Below, piece by piece: positions 1-8,958 of a DNA stretch of 64,000 nt. The DNA is from Hormoscilla sp. GM7CHS1pb (GTDB lineage Bacteria; Cyanobacteriota; Cyanobacteriia; Cyanobacteriales; Desertifilaceae). How positions within the stretch are numbered: position 1 is the stretch's first letter; every line of letters starts with the position of its first letter. Where the stretch lies: positions 496,001 through 560,000 of the forward strand of contig JACONN010000003.1 of assembly GCA_014323675.1 (NCBI GenBank), in the 5' to 3' direction. A program made the position numbers and the translations under genes. The notes beneath the pieces were generated by a model that had not been told where the DNA came from, searched no databases, and was given only the letters and a program-made list of their open reading frames with translations.

Positions 1-1
1 A

Positions 2-205
2 GAAGATAGCGGACTGTCCCTCGAAGAAGAGGTCAAAGAAATCCTCCAGGCCGCCCTATTGACAGAAAAAAACTCTCAACCCTTAAATCTTGCCGAAGCC
101 ATTGAGCGAGGTTTTGCCCATTTGGGGGAGTTTGAGATACCGACTATCGTCAGAGAACCCATGCGCGAACACCCGAATTTTGAGGACTTACATGATTATA
201 CTTGA
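2..205 (+). CDS. FitA/VapB-like antitoxin, 5' end cut by window edge
   Basis: The reading frame is open from the first bases and ends at a TGA at 203-205, giving at least 67 residues. The product is acidic and the tail (IVREPMREHPNFEDLHDYT) resembles the C-terminal part of FitA-type ribbon-helix-helix antitoxins, which bind and neutralise a PIN toxin and repress their own operon. The following toxin frame starts at 192 and overlaps by 14 nt, the usual arrangement for such pairs. The DNA-binding N-terminus lies outside the window, so the family call rests on this tail and on the neighbour. The toxin is broken, so this antitoxin is probably an orphan. Confidence 0.6.
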   Translation, partial: EDSGLSLEEEVKEILQAALLTEKNSQPLNLAEAIERGFAHLGEFEIPTIVREPMREHPNFEDLHDYT

Positions 206-538
206 CACAAATGTATTATCAGGAACCCAAAAGGATCTAAAGTTGTTCGTCAATGGGTGGCAGCACAACCAATAATGAATCTTTTTACAACCACCATAAC
301 TCAAGCTGAAATTATCTATGGCATTGCTTTATTACCCTCTGGAAAACGTCAAACTGAACTCGGCAAAACGGCGGAACGGATGTTTAATCGAGATTTTGCA
401 GGGCGGATTTTATCCTTTGATGAAAAGGCGGCGATCGCATTTGCTATGATAGCTAGTAAAAGAAGACGGACAGGTTCCCCTTTAACTATAACTGCCGATT
501 TTTCCGGAACGGTGCGGGTGTTTGAGGCGGGCCGATAA
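192..538 (+). pseudogene. FitB/VapC-like PIN toxin, frameshifted and C-terminally replaced
   Basis: The product starts MIILDTNVLSG, the classic first acidic motif of PIN-domain ribonuclease toxins. The frame is lost near 235-245 and resumes in another frame as VRQWVAAQPIMNLFTTTITQAEIIYGIALLP, which carries the second conserved region (TQAEIIYGI). The frame then runs into the 18-bp DFSGTV sequence at 497-514 and stops soon after. The usual C-terminal PIN region (an ADAQIAAIA-like block and the last acidic residues) is missing. Frameshift plus truncation make an active nuclease unlikely. ATG at 192 is the natural start because it overlaps the antitoxin stop. Confidence 0.75.
497..514 (+). repeat. 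18-bp DFSGTV repeat, copy 1
   Basis: Exact GATTTTTCCGGAACGGTG. It lies in frame (ADFSGTV) at the point where the PIN toxin sequence stops resembling its family. Confidence 0.7.
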
Positions 539-690
539 AACAGTGAGAGAGGGGTGGTTTTGAATCTATGATTTGCAGTCGATACAGATTTTTAAGTGCG
601 ATCGCCAGACCGATGTCATGGGTAAAACACCGCCAAAAAAGCTGTCATTGAGGGACTAATAGAATAGAAAGGAAAGCTATAAATGTGTCA

Positions 691-708
691 GATTTTTCCG
701 GAACGGTG
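691..708 (+). repeat. 18-bp DFSGTV repeat, copy 2
   Basis: Exact GATTTTTCCGGAACGGTG, directly upstream of the glutaredoxin start at 721. The next bases (GGAGAG) would serve as the ribosome-binding site. Confidence 0.7.
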
Positions 709-720
709 GAGAGTAGTATA

Positions 721-974
721 ATGTCTAAGATCGAAATATACACCTGGAGCACTTGTCCCTTTTGCATTCGTGCCAAAGGTTTGCTCAATAAGAAAGGGGC
801 CGAGTACACGGAATACTGCATTGATGGGATGAGGAGGCCAGGCAGAAAATGGCCGATCGTGCCAATGGACGCACCTCTTTGCCTCAGATTTTCATCAATG
901 ACCAGCATATCGGCGGTTGCGACGATATCTACGAGTTAGAGTTTCAGGGAGAGCTAGACTTCCTGCTAAAATAA
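721..974 (+). pseudogene. grxC: Glutaredoxin 3 (GrxC-type), single frameshift
   Basis: The frame starts MSKIEIYTWSTCPFCIRAKGLL with the dithiol active site CPFC, as in class I glutaredoxins that reduce disulfides with glutathione. It is good up to YCIDG and then shifts near 828-833 at a GGG run. In the +1 frame the conserved remainder follows: EEARQKMADRANGRTSLPQ, then IFINDQHIGGCDDIYEL and a TAA at 972-974. Restoring one base gives a full-length protein of about 85 residues including the cis-Pro (SLPQ) and GGCDD motifs. gshB follows 93 bp downstream, a common cyanobacterial pairing linking glutathione synthesis and use. The lesion may be a real mutation or an assembly indel. Confidence 0.85.
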
Positions 975-1067
975 TCGTTGGTCAATAGACGCCCTCACCC
1001 TCAAGGGTGGGGGTACTCGAACAAAGCCCGCCTTCGCGGGCTAAATAAAGAGAAGCGTAATGAAATT

Positions 1068-2035
1068 ATGAAATTTGCCTTTATTATTGACCCGATCGAG
1101 GGTCTGGATCCAACTCACGACACGAGTGTGGCGATGATGGAAGCTGCACAAATTCTAGGTCATGATGTCTGGATTACTGAAGCGAATCAGTTGCATGTTA
1201 TTAATGGTAAGGCGTGGGCCCTTTTGCAGTCGGTGCAGCTAACCCCCGTGCAGTTGGCAGAAGGACGCTGGGTGGCCCAGTCCCCTTGGTTTCAGGTGGG
1301 CGATCGCACATTACAATGCCTTGAGGAGATGGACGCGGTGTTCGTGCGCACTGACCCACCTGTGACCATTGCTTATCTCTATGCTACCTATATTCTAGAT
1401 TACATTGACCCTGCCAAAACCTTAGTGCTTAATTCACCCAAGGGGTTGCGGAATGCTAATGAGAAAATGTATGCTCTCCAGTTTACAGGGGCAATTCCCG
1501 AAACGATCGTCAGTGCGGATAAGCAGGTAATCCGAGATTTTATGGAGCAGAAAGGCAAGGTTGTGCTCAAACCCCTGGGGGGAAGGCGGGTGAGGGTATT
1601 TTATTGCTAGAGGAGGGCGATCGCAATTTCAATTCTCTGGTCGAAATCAGCACGCCGCAAGGCAGAAATCCGGTAATGGTGCAGACTTTCTTGCCTGCTG
1701 CCAAAGATGGAGATAAGCGAATTATTCTCCTGAATGGCGAACCTATAGGGGCAGTAAATCGCATTCCGACTGGGGCAGAATTTCGGGGGAATATGGCAGT
1801 TGGGGGCCGGGTTGCTAAGGTAGACATTACGGAACGAGAGCGAGAAATTTGCGCTCAGTTGGCACCTGTGCTGCAACGGGATGGTTTATATTTTGTTGGC
1901 ATTGACGTAATTGGTGGCTATCTGACAGAGGTGAATGTTACCAGTCCTACGGGCGTGCGGGAAGTTGACCGCTTGGATGGGGTGCAGTTGGGACAAAAGG
2001 TGATTGCATGGGCAGTTGAGAAACAAGGGGGATAG
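1068..2035 (+). pseudogene. gshB: Glutathione synthetase, single frameshift
   Basis: Glutathione synthetase (ATP-grasp; gamma-glutamylcysteine + glycine + ATP). The frame from ATG 1068 reads MKFAFIIDPIEGLDPTHDTS, the GshB N-terminus, with FVRTDPP and LNSPKGLRNANEKMYA following. Near 1580-1588, in a run of Gs, the frame shifts. The glycine-rich loop (KPLGG then KAGEGIL in the next frame) is split across the two frames. The second part carries GDKRIILLNGEPIGAVNRIP and ends GIDVIGGYLTEVNVTSPTG, the conserved Mg/ATP-binding C-terminus. Restoring one base gives about 323 residues, the normal length. A functional copy is expected in a cyanobacterium, so this is a good candidate for a sequencing indel. 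Confidence 0.9.
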
Positions 2036-3218
2036 GGAAAACCCACGCTTCGCTAAATTTTATGGCTCTTCTCAATTTAGTATGCTAATTTGAAATTTGA
2101 ATTTTGAAGAAAGAATTAGCTTCGTTGCAACCATCATCCCTAAAATGTGCAACGCCCCTTTAAACAATAATGGGCCTAACCAGCGGCGGCTAGACCCATT
2201 ATGGAAGCAAAAGTGTCTTTCAAGTGTAACTTTTGAGCGTTCGGATAAAGGATCTCTAGAGTTGACAACGATTGTAGTTTGTCTTTACTGGCTCAATCAC
2301 TAATATTGTGGGTGTCTGGTTACTGTTAGTTATGTTTTTTGTTGCTGCGCTGAACTCTTTGTTGGGATATGGCACCGCAGCATGAGTCCCTTTGGTTATC
2401 TTTTGGTGTCCATATATCTAAGCTAGCAACTCCCTAAGCTAACTGTCAACCCCTGTTAATAATTCTTTACATTCTCCAACAAGACCCCTGAAATCTTCAG
2501 GGGTCTAACCGACGGCGGCTAGACCCCTTTGGGGAGTTGGTTTCAAGCTTAGATTTTTAGAAAGAAGAAAACTGAATCAGTCTTCAAAACTAGGGTTTAC
2601 AACTGTACACAGCAAATCACTTTTGACTTCTACATAATCGCGTCTTTCCAGACCGTCGGTTTGGCTTTACTCAGATAATGAGTGTCTTGCCACTGTTGAC
2701 TATGTTTTGGCTGTGTTCGGAGACTCTAGACGGGGAAGACACCTGGTCTTAGAGCACCTTTGGTTATCTCTCTTGGTGTCCACCTATCTAACTTAGCAAG
2801 AGAGTTGGGCAAGTGGCAACCCCTGTTAATAATTCTTTACATTCTCCCGGGAACAAGCTACAAAGGCCCCCTGCTGGCCACCGGTGATGCTTGGAGGCGC
2901 TCCGGACTGTGGCGGTCTCAGCGCCGCCGCCGTGTCCGGACGGGACGGTAATGTGAGAAGCTAGAAACCGGGTTTCTGCTGTAGCTATTTTTGACGGCTA
3001 AATGCTTTGACCAGAGGGGAAGAGATGCTCGCGCAGCGTGGGGCAGACAGCTAATGCCTGGGAGGATAATAGCCCTTGGACGCAACGAGTAATAAACCTG
3101 GGTTTACAGAGTTCGCGCACTGGCGAGGGTATTAGAGGCAGAGCTGAGGCGTAAATCCTTCCCAGGCTGAACTTGGGAACGAGGGTAAGCTAGAAACAAG
3201 GGTAGAGGAATCATTAAT
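2036..3218. other. 1.2-kb non-coding region with two imperfect long repeats
   Basis: I see no convincing gene. Two diverged copies of a block of roughly 190 bp lie at about 2305-2485 and 2680-2850. Both contain CTTTGGTTATCT, TTGGTGTCCA and CAACCCCTGTTAATAATTC in the same order. A hairpin at about 2170-2202 (GGGCCTA / TAGACCC arms) and the alternative hairpins at 2483-2528 occur inside. A copy of the AGAAACCGGGTTTCT palindrome is at about 2966-2980. The murD ribosome-binding site (AGAGGAA) is at about 3204-3210. Confidence 0.6.
2483..2535 (+). promoter_or_regulatory. Mutually exclusive hairpins, attenuator-like
   Basis: GACCCCTGAA (2483-2492) can pair with TTCAGGGGTC (2496-2505). The same central strand AGGGGTCTA (2499-2507) can instead pair with TAGACCCCT (2520-2528). 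The pairings are mutually exclusive, as in attenuators, but there is no clear U-run or leader peptide. A similar single hairpin at about 2170-2202 shares the GGCGGCTAGACCC arm. Function is unknown. Confidence 0.4.
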
Positions 3219-4586
3219 ATGGCTAATGCTCATGCGATCGGACTGGGAAAATCGGGAATAGCAGCAGCAAGACTGCTAAAACGGGAAGGGTGGCAGGTGA
3301 CGGTGAGCGATCGGGCCACGTCAGACAGCTGGCGCCAACAGCAGCAGCAACTCCAGAGTGAAGGAATAGCAGTACAACTGAATTATGCCTTCGATCTGGC
3401 AGTCCTGGAAAAACCTCAGCTAATTGTTGTCAGTCCCGGCGTCCCTTGGGATGCGCCTGTATTAGTCGCAGCTAGAGATCGAGGAATTGAGACAATAGGA
3501 GAAATGGAACTGGCGTGGCGACATCTGAAATCTTGCCCCTGGATTGCCATCACTGGCACGAACGGCAAAACTACTACGACATTTTTAATTGCTGCCATCT
3601 TTCAAGCAGCAGGTTTGCAGGCACCCGCCTGTGGTAATATCGGTTATGCTGCCTGTGAGTTGGCCTTAAGACCGGGTAAATCTCCAGATTGGATAATTGC
3701 CGAACTCAGCAGCTATCAAATCGAATCATCCCCAGGAGTTGCACCTATAATTGGCGTCTGGACGACCTTTACTCCCGACCATCTCAGTCGCCATAAAACC
3801 CTGGAAAATTACTACGATATTAAGGCAAGTCTGCTACGGAGATCGCAGCTACAAGTCTTAAATGGGGACGATGGCTATTTGCGCCAGATGGGTTTGACTC
3901 AATGGCGTTCTGCTTGCTGGACGACGGTGAAAGGTAAAGGACAGTTGTTGGGCGATCGCGCCCAAGGGGTCTACATTCAGGATAGATGGGTGATAGCCCA
4001 GGGCGAACCCATTGTCCCCGCTGCGGCGCTACGGATGCCAGGTATGCACAATCAGCAAAATATGTTGATGGCGATCGCGGCAGCAAGATTGGCGGGGATA
4101 GAGAAAGAGGCGATCGCCCGGGCCATTAGGGAATTTCCAGGAGTCCCCCATCGGTTAGAACTAATTAGAACCTACCAGAAGATTGACTTTATTAACGATA
4201 GCAAAGCGACTAATTACGACGCGGCCCAAGTAGGATTATCCTCTGTAAATAGTCCGGCAATTTTGATTGCTGGGGGCCAAGCAAAGGAGGGAGACGATAT
4301 CCTCTGGATGCAAACCATTAAAGGGAAGGCCGCAGCAGTGTTACTCATTGGCGATGCTGCGGAACAGTTTGCTAAACGCTTGCAACAGGTTGGTTACGAA
4401 TCTTATGAAATTGTCGAAACTCTGGATAAAGCGGTACCCAAAGCCGTAGAATTAGCGCAACAATATCGGGCAAAAGTGGTCTTGCTTTCTCCCGCTTGCG
4501 CTAGTTTTGACCAGTATCGCAACTTTGAAGAACGGGGGGAACATTTCCGTCAGCTTTGTCAGCAACTAGAGAGTTTATGCATTTAA
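3219..4586 (+). CDS. murD: UDP-N-acetylmuramoylalanine--D-glutamate ligase
   Basis: MurD adds D-glutamate to UDP-MurNAc-L-Ala in the cytoplasm during peptidoglycan synthesis. The 455-residue product starts [20 protein letters not shown] (nucleotide-like N-terminal domain) and carries the Mur-ligase P-loop GTNGKTTTT at about residues 114-122. The family motif around [18 protein letters not shown], the domain-3 motif [10 protein letters not shown] and the C-terminal [12 protein letters not shown] are all present. Length and motifs match intact MurD. ATG 3219 follows AGAGGAA by about 8 nt. The stop overlaps the start of a symporter pseudogene by 10 nt, which suggests translational coupling in the ancestral operon. 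Confidence 0.96.
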   Translation: MANAHAIGLGKSGIAAARLLKREGWQVTVSDRATSDSWRQQQQQLQSEGIAVQLNYAFDLAVLEKPQLIVVSPGVPWDAPVLVAARDRGIETIGEMELAWRHLKSCPWIAITGTNGKTTTTFLIAAIFQAAGLQAPACGNIGYAACELALRPGKSPDWIIAELSSYQIESSPGVAPIIGVWTTFTPDHLSRHKTLENYYDIKASLLRRSQLQVLNGDDGYLRQMGLTQWRSACWTTVKGKGQLLGDRAQGVYIQDRWVIAQGEPIVPAAALRMPGMHNQQNMLMAIAAARLAGIEKEAIARAIREFPGVPHRLELIRTYQKIDFINDSKATNYDAAQVGLSSVNSPAILIAGGQAKEGDDILWMQTIKGKAAAVLLIGDAAEQFAKRLQQVGYESYEIVETLDKAVPKAVELAQQYRAKVVLLSPACASFDQYRNFEERGEHFRQLCQQLESLCI

Positions 4587-5086
4587 TTGATTACATTATT
4601 GTCGGGTTCTACCTGTTGGAGATCGTGCTGTTGGGCATATTTCTCCAGCGGAAAGCATCCGCTGGCATAGAATCTTACTTTTTGGGCGATCGGAATATGC
4701 CTTGGTGGGTATTGGGGGCTTCGGGGATGGCATCCAATACAGATATTGCGGGGACAATGTTGATAACGGCCTTAGTCTACGCATTGGGAACGAAGGATTT
4801 TTTCTCGAACTTCGGGGTAGCATTGCCTTAATTTTAGCAATGTTCATGATTTTTATGGGCAAGTGGAACCGCCGGGCCCAAGTCATGACCTTAGCGGAAT
4901 GGATGCAGTTGCGTTTTGGTGTGGGACGGGAAGGAAATATCGCCCGGATAGTGAGTGCCGTTGCTGCTATTATCTTGACCTATGGCAGGATCGGTTACTT
5001 TGCCATAGGTGGGGGCAAATTCTTAGGAGAATTTATTACTGTCGATGGCCTCGATTTTAATTATCTTCCTAGCATTGATCTACACC
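4577..5086 (+). pseudogene. Sodium:solute symporter (SSS family), frameshifted and truncated
   Basis: The product starts [20 protein letters not shown], followed by SYFLGDRNMPWWVLGASGMASNTDIAGT, typical of the SSF N-terminus (first helices and Na+ site). A shift near 4795 moves to the frame reading LRGSIALILAMFMIFMGKW, then LAEWMQLRFG. A second shift near 5050 leads to ILIIFLALIYTLL. The sequence is cut abruptly at 5086/5087, where the long direct repeat begins. Only about 170 of some 550 residues remain, so the gene is dead. It differs from the two symporters in the MAA locus and belongs to the type often found beside murD-like genes. Confidence 0.85.
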
Positions 5087-5625
5087 TTGTTGTTTTTCCG
5101 CACCCCAACTGTCTATCGGCGTGTCATCCTCGGTGACTAGATTACTCACATCTGGTTCCCAGCAGTCTGTCTTGGTTATCACTGCTTGTGTACTCATGAT
5201 ATCTTGAGCGCTATGCATGATTATACTTCTTTTGCAGGCGATCGGGGTAATTGTTGATAATATAATAATTACCCGATCGCCTCACGATCTCCTGTCTCGT
5301 TACCCCGCAGGGGTTAAAAACCCTGGCGGGCTTTCTCTCCTGAGAGTATCTAATGGCACTAAAAACTCACATGTTTTGATTTTCAGGTCCAGGGCATCGA
5401 TAACCGCAAACAGGTCAAGAACGCTCGCCGTGTGATAATTTTTAGCTTCATAGGAGCAAATTTGCTCTTCTGTCAGTCCCGATAAATCCGCCAGTTCTTT
5501 TTGACTCAGTTTAGCACCCATGCGGGCTTTAATCAGAATCTGCGGCAGATAGTTCGGGTCATCTAGTTTCAGCACCAATGGAGTTTGGCGATCGTGAGCT
5601 GTGAGCATTTCATATTCCGCGATCT
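5087..5625. repeat. 539-bp direct repeat, copy A
   Basis: It matches 7666-8204 at a constant offset of 2579 bp. I noticed only one substitution (GAGCTGTGAGC versus GAGCTTTGAGC near 5601). Copy A holds the first 130 bp of the Uma2-type gene (truncated), a long hairpin at about 5237-5281 (GGCGATCGGG/CCCGATCGCC arms) and most of the HTH gene. Its left edge interrupts the symporter pseudogene, so copy A is the derived insertion at this point. Similar but less exact blocks continue beyond it. Confidence 0.9.
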
Positions 5626-5791
5626 CTTCCGCGAATTCTGACAGCATACTTTCGACGCCATCGTGATGCAGTTGCCACACGATCGGCTCTTTTTTCTTTT
5701 TTTCTTCATCTCGTTCCAATGCTGCCAATGCTTGCTCAAAATTATGCTTGTGCTCTTTCGTTACTTCGTACTCTAGCTCGTTCTTGAGCAT
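5300..5791 (-). CDS. Helix-turn-helix (XRE-like) protein, probable antitoxin/regulator
   Basis: A product of about 163 residues starting MLKNELEYEV (ATG at 5791; GTG at 5800 also possible). The N-terminal half is charged and helical (DEEKKKKEPIVWQL). The C-terminal half has an XRE-type HTH: ILIKARMGAKLSQKELADL then SGLTEEQICSYE. The gene follows the nucleotidyltransferase-like gene on the same strand with a stop/start overlap of a few bases, so the two are likely co-transcribed and may act together as a toxin-antitoxin-like or regulator pair. A paralogue with an in-frame stop lies at 7879-8370. The tail (FLTPAG) reads into a hairpin region and may not be native. Confidence 0.65.
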   Translation of the reverse strand: MLKNELEYEVTKEHKHNFEQALAALERDEEKKKKEPIVWQLHHDGVESMLSEFAEEIAEYEMLTAHDRQTPLVLKLDDPNYLPQILIKARMGAKLSQKELADLSGLTEEQICSYEAKNYHTASVLDLFAVIDALDLKIKTCEFLVPLDTLRRESPPGFLTPAG

Positions 5792-5793
5792 GG

Positions 5794-6240
5794 TTACCAC
5801 CTCACTAAGTCTATGGCGATAATACCCTTTTTGTTTTGCAATCTGTCACGCTGGAAAAAGTCTATCGATATTGTACCATAATTATCTACTGGCTGATCGG
5901 AAGGAAAAAGCTCTCCTTTGTACTTAGCTTTCTGTGCAGCACGCTTGTCAGTCAAGTTAAGTAACGTGGAAGCATTAGTCCTGAGGTATTCTAGATCGAC
6001 ATCGTCTCTGTCCCAGCAGGCATCAAAATCATTAGGATTAGGTTCCCTAGTAACAAAGCTACCATTGATATAGATGGTTCGACCCCCAGATGCTTTTAAT
6101 TCCTCCATCGCACTCGCGAGCCCTTCTATCATGCGTTGTTGTTTTCGTGTAGTACCAAATCGCTCTTGAAATTCGGACCATTCAGCCCAATGTACTCCTG
6201 GTGGCAAGTTACCATTCTCATCAAACTCTGGAATCGTCAT
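5794..6240 (-). CDS. Nucleotidyltransferase-like protein (DUF6932 type)
   Basis: About 148 residues from ATG 6240, starting MTIPEFDENGNLPPGVHWAE. I prefer this start to the upstream one because it matches how I remember this family beginning. The motif INGSFVTREPNPNDFDACWD has the G-S-F...D-x-D arrangement of nucleotidyltransferase folds (MNT/pol-beta-like), with further acidic residues following. Members are small and often sit next to an XRE-type gene, as here. Function is not established. A toxin or antitoxin role of the MNT type is an inference. In the duplicated locus only the 3' end of this gene survives (8371-8468). Confidence 0.6.
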   Translation of the reverse strand: MTIPEFDENGNLPPGVHWAEWSEFQERFGTTRKQQRMIEGLASAMEELKASGGRTIYINGSFVTREPNPNDFDACWDRDDVDLEYLRTNASTLLNLTDKRAAQKAKYKGELFPSDQPVDNYGTISIDFFQRDRLQNKKGIIAIDLVRW

Positions 6241-6404
6241 CTTACAGGATAATATCTTGATGAAGAATATCATATCATATTTATTCTACAAATACACCTT
6301 ACTCGTTTCTGGTAACGAAGGTAACATTGGCGACCTCTGTTAGCCACTGGCAGGCCCGATCGCCGGTTTTTCCAATGTATATTTTAATTTTACCTGATTT
6401 GGGG

Positions 6405-6575
6405 GCGATCGGGGTAATTTTTGATAATAATAATTAAGCGATCGCCTCACGGTCACTTGACCATGGCGCCGGGATACACAGCAGTCACATCTGACATCTT
6501 CGGGTTGCGCCGGGGCACGGCGGCAGTTATATCTTACATCTGAACCGATAATCTGTTGATGCCGTGCCCCTACCG
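6405..6575. repeat. Intergenic hairpin repeats
   Basis: It holds the GCGATCGGGGTAATT...AATTAAGCGATCGC hairpin (about 6407-6445) and a copy of the GGGGCACGGC ... GCCGTGCCCC element (6512-6570) with CTGAACCGATAATCTG between the arms. Both recur at 8598-8769. The second also recurs at 9992-10060, 13170-13221 (partial) and 13258-13325. Confidence 0.75.
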
Positions 6576-6649
6576 GTATATTCTGATGGCCTCCGGTGCG
6601 ATCGCACTTTCGTCCCCATGCCAGATCGTCGGAGTACAACAACTGCTCC

Positions 6650-6875
6650 TACGCTTACATTTGCTTTAAGTAAGCTTACATTTGCTTTAAGTAAGCTTAC
6701 AGTTGCTTTAAGTAAGCTTACAGTTGCTTTAAGTAAGCTTACAGTTGCTTAAAATAAACTTATGTTTACTTAATGTAAGTTTATTTTATTATTATATAAG
6801 CTTACATTAATTTAAAGTCAGCCAGCAATAGCTTATTTTTTATTGTAAGCCAACAATAGCTTATTGTCAAGGTAC
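6650..6875. repeat. AT-rich palindromic tandem array
   Basis: About five tandem units of roughly 21-22 bp built on GCTTTAAGTAAGCTTACA at 6655-6750. Related AT-rich inverted segments and a stem from GCCAGCAATAGCTTATT / GTAAGCCAACAATAGC follow. Similar arrays lie at 13399-13640 and 42985-43150. There is no coding potential. Confidence 0.75.
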
Positions 6876-6945
6876 TTCGTGCTGTTGAAATAGCTAATGA
6901 CCTGAAATTCGGACTCCGGGGCTCCCGCATCGGAGCGTTAAATCT

Positions 6946-6992
6946 GGGTGTGGTCTGGCGCCCGTTGGCTGCAACTACTTTTGACCACACCC
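6946..6992. mobile_element. MITE-like element, 47-bp minimal copy
   Basis: Ends are GGGTGTGGTCTGG and ACTTTTGACCACACCC in inverted orientation with almost no internal sequence. It belongs to the same family as 13792-14000, 16958-17078, 17577-17695 and 43249-43357. Confidence 0.6.
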
Positions 6993-7017
6993 GCCCCCCG
7001 ATATCGCACCCCGAACA

Positions 7018-7085
7018 AGAAACCGGATTTCTGGGACAATCTTGGCATCACAACCGATATCTTGCAAAGAAACCCGGTTTCTGGC
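7018..7085. repeat. GAAACCGGGTTTC palindromes with a shared spacer
   Basis: Two copies of the palindrome flank TCTTGGCATCACAACCGAT. The same arrangement recurs at about 10118-10185 and 10222-10292, and single palindromes occur at about 2966, 9841, 9897, 17008, 17650 and 21020. It is a common interspersed repeat in this window. Confidence 0.7.
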
Positions 7086-7110
7086 CCCACGATCGGGCAA
7101 GGGAATCTCT

Positions 7111-7776
7111 TTAGAGAGTATCTGGATCGACACCCAACTCACGCAACTTTTCTGCCAGTATTTGGGCGCGTTCGTCTCCTGTCAGGAGAACATTACCCTT
7201 CCGATCGCACCAGCGCAGCCATACACCATGCAGACCTTCAAAAACACCCGACCAGAGAGTTACCCCCAGCCCGACTTTCTCTAACCAAGTGCGATCGGTT
7301 TCTTCGTAGCGCCTTTCCCTGAGTTCGTGTACTCGCAATAGTTTTTCTCCCAATTGCTGGCTGGGGTCGTACAGTATGTAGTGGTATACCCCTATTTTGG
7401 CATAGATATTGAGTTTTTCTCCCAGTTCTTCCCCCGACTTGTCCGATACTATTTCTATTACCAGTTCTGGCGGTTTACCATAATTCCACACCATGTAAGC
7501 ACGGTGTTGCTTTTCCCACCAATTTTCCGGAATTGTTACATTCAAGCTCAAGAATACATCTGGCACGATCGCCGGTTCTTCCAATGTATAGAAGATGCCG
7601 ACATTTGTTGCTGCTAAAAACTTCTGCGAAGGCGGCGAACAGTATATTGAGCTTGCCAAAAGGCGTTGTTGTTTTTCCGCACCCCAACTGTCTATCGGCG
7701 TGTCATCCTCGGTGACTAGATTACTCACATCTGGTTCCCAGCAGTCTGTCTTGGTTATCACTGCTTGTGTACTCAT
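7111..7776 (-). CDS. Uma2-family (DUF820) PD-(D/E)XK nuclease-like protein
   Basis: About 221 residues from ATG 7776 (MSTQAVITKTDC); an ATG at 7797 would add seven residues. Family features: SWGAEKQQRLLASSIY, PDVFLSLNV and ELVIEIVSDKSGEELGEKL, where the D and E-x-x-x-K-like residues match the PD-(D/E)XK core. The C-terminus DERAQILAEKLRELGVDPD is the usual Uma2 tail. The Uma2 family is greatly expanded in cyanobacteria; its role is unknown, though a restriction-like or transposase-related nuclease is usually assumed. Its 5' end (7666-7776) lies in the long direct repeat and is duplicated at 5087-5197 as a fragment. Confidence 0.8.
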   Translation of the reverse strand: MSTQAVITKTDCWEPDVSNLVTEDDTPIDSWGAEKQQRLLASSIYCSPPSQKFLAATNVGIFYTLEEPAIVPDVFLSLNVTIPENWWEKQHRAYMVWNYGKPPELVIEIVSDKSGEELGEKLNIYAKIGVYHYILYDPSQQLGEKLLRVHELRERRYEETDRTWLEKVGLGVTLWSGVFEGLHGVWLRWCDRKGNVLLTGDERAQILAEKLRELGVDPDTL

Positions 7777-8204
7777 GATATCTTGAGCGCTATGCATGAT
7801 TATACTTCTTTTGCAGGCGATCGGGGTAATTGTTGATAATATAATAATTACCCGATCGCCTCACGATCTCCTGTCTCGTTACCCCGCAGGGGTTAAAAAC
7901 CCTGGCGGGCTTTCTCTCCTGAGAGTATCTAATGGCACTAAAAACTCACATGTTTTGATTTTCAGGTCCAGGGCATCGATAACCGCAAACAGGTCAAGAA
8001 CGCTCGCCGTGTGATAATTTTTAGCTTCATAGGAGCAAATTTGCTCTTCTGTCAGTCCCGATAAATCCGCCAGTTCTTTTTGACTCAGTTTAGCACCCAT
8101 GCGGGCTTTAATCAGAATCTGCGGCAGATAGTTCGGGTCATCTAGTTTCAGCACCAATGGAGTTTGGCGATCGTGAGCTTTGAGCATTTCATATTCCGCG
8201 ATCT
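7666..8204. repeat. 539-bp direct repeat, copy B
   Basis: Partner of 5087-5625. Here the Uma2-type gene continues intact to the left, so copy B is likely the source arrangement. The right edge passes into a diverged paralogue of the HTH gene. Confidence 0.9.
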
Positions 8205-8370
8205 ATTCACGCAAAGTCTCGAGTATACCCTGTAAAGAATCGTGATATAATTGCCAATAGTCTGGATCGTTTTTCTTCTTTTCTTCATCTTGATGCAACT
8301 GCGCTATAGTCCGCTCAAATTTCTGCGCTTGCTCCTTGGTAAAGTCATACTGCTTCTCGTCTTTTATCAT
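7879..8370 (-). pseudogene. Second HTH (XRE-like) gene, in-frame stop
   Basis: A paralogue of the 5300-5791 gene. The N-terminal part (MIKDEKQYDFTKEQAQKF...) is diverged from its twin. An in-frame TAG (LRE-stop-IAEYEML) separates it from the C-terminal HTH half, which is nearly identical because it lies in the long repeat. A start at 8187 (MLKAHDRQT) could yield a 102-residue protein that still contains the HTH. Confidence 0.7.
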
Positions 8371-8468
8371 GGTGACCACCTCTGTAAGTCTATGGCGATA
8401 ATACCCTTTTTGTTTTGGAATCTGTCGCGCTGGAAAAAGTCTATCGATATTGTACCGTAACTATCTGC
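8371..8468 (-). pseudogene. 3' remnant of the nucleotidyltransferase-like gene
   Basis: The segment matches 5794-5880 closely (GTCTATGGCGATAATACC, AAAAAGTCTATCGATATTGT) and then jumps to sequence equivalent to 6270 onward. An internal deletion of about 380 bp removed most of the gene. Confidence 0.7.
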
Positions 8469-8958
8469 TATCATATTTATTCTACAAATACACCTTACTC
8501 GTTTCTGGTAACGAAGGTAACATTGGCGACCTCTGTTAGCCACTGGCAGGCCCGATCGCCGGTTTTTCCAATGTATATTTTAATTTTACCTGATTTGGGG
8601 GCGATCGGGGTAATTATTGATAATAATAATTAAGCGATCGCCTCACGGTCACTTGACCATGGCGCCCGTGTACAGCAGTCACATCTGACATCTTCGGGTT
8701 GCGCCGAGGCACGGCGGCAGTTATATCTTACATCTGAACCGATAATCTGTTGATGCCGTGCCCCTACCGATGTATTGCGATCTCGCCCCGGATCGTAATA
8801 AGCGATCGCACCTGTAGTCCCCCCGACTTACCCACAGGCGATCGCGCCGACTGTCAAGTGAGATGCGTCTGCTATAAACTGGTATAAATTCAAATAAAAA
8901 AGTTGCCAGATGAGATAATTATCTGTTAAAATAAAAGAGTTGCGATCGCACTTGGGAT
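8469..8958. other. Non-coding stretch, duplicated intergenic hairpins
   Basis: It repeats the intergenic sequence of 6270-6575 with small changes, including the two hairpin elements at 8598-8643 and 8701-8769. It then holds unique AT-rich sequence before the Rpn-like pseudogene. No gene is seen. Confidence 0.6.

Noticed and set aside
6509-6575. Rho-independent terminator
   Set aside because: The arms are far apart (about 38 bp loop), the loop is conserved between copies and no U-run follows; it is better treated as an interspersed repeat.
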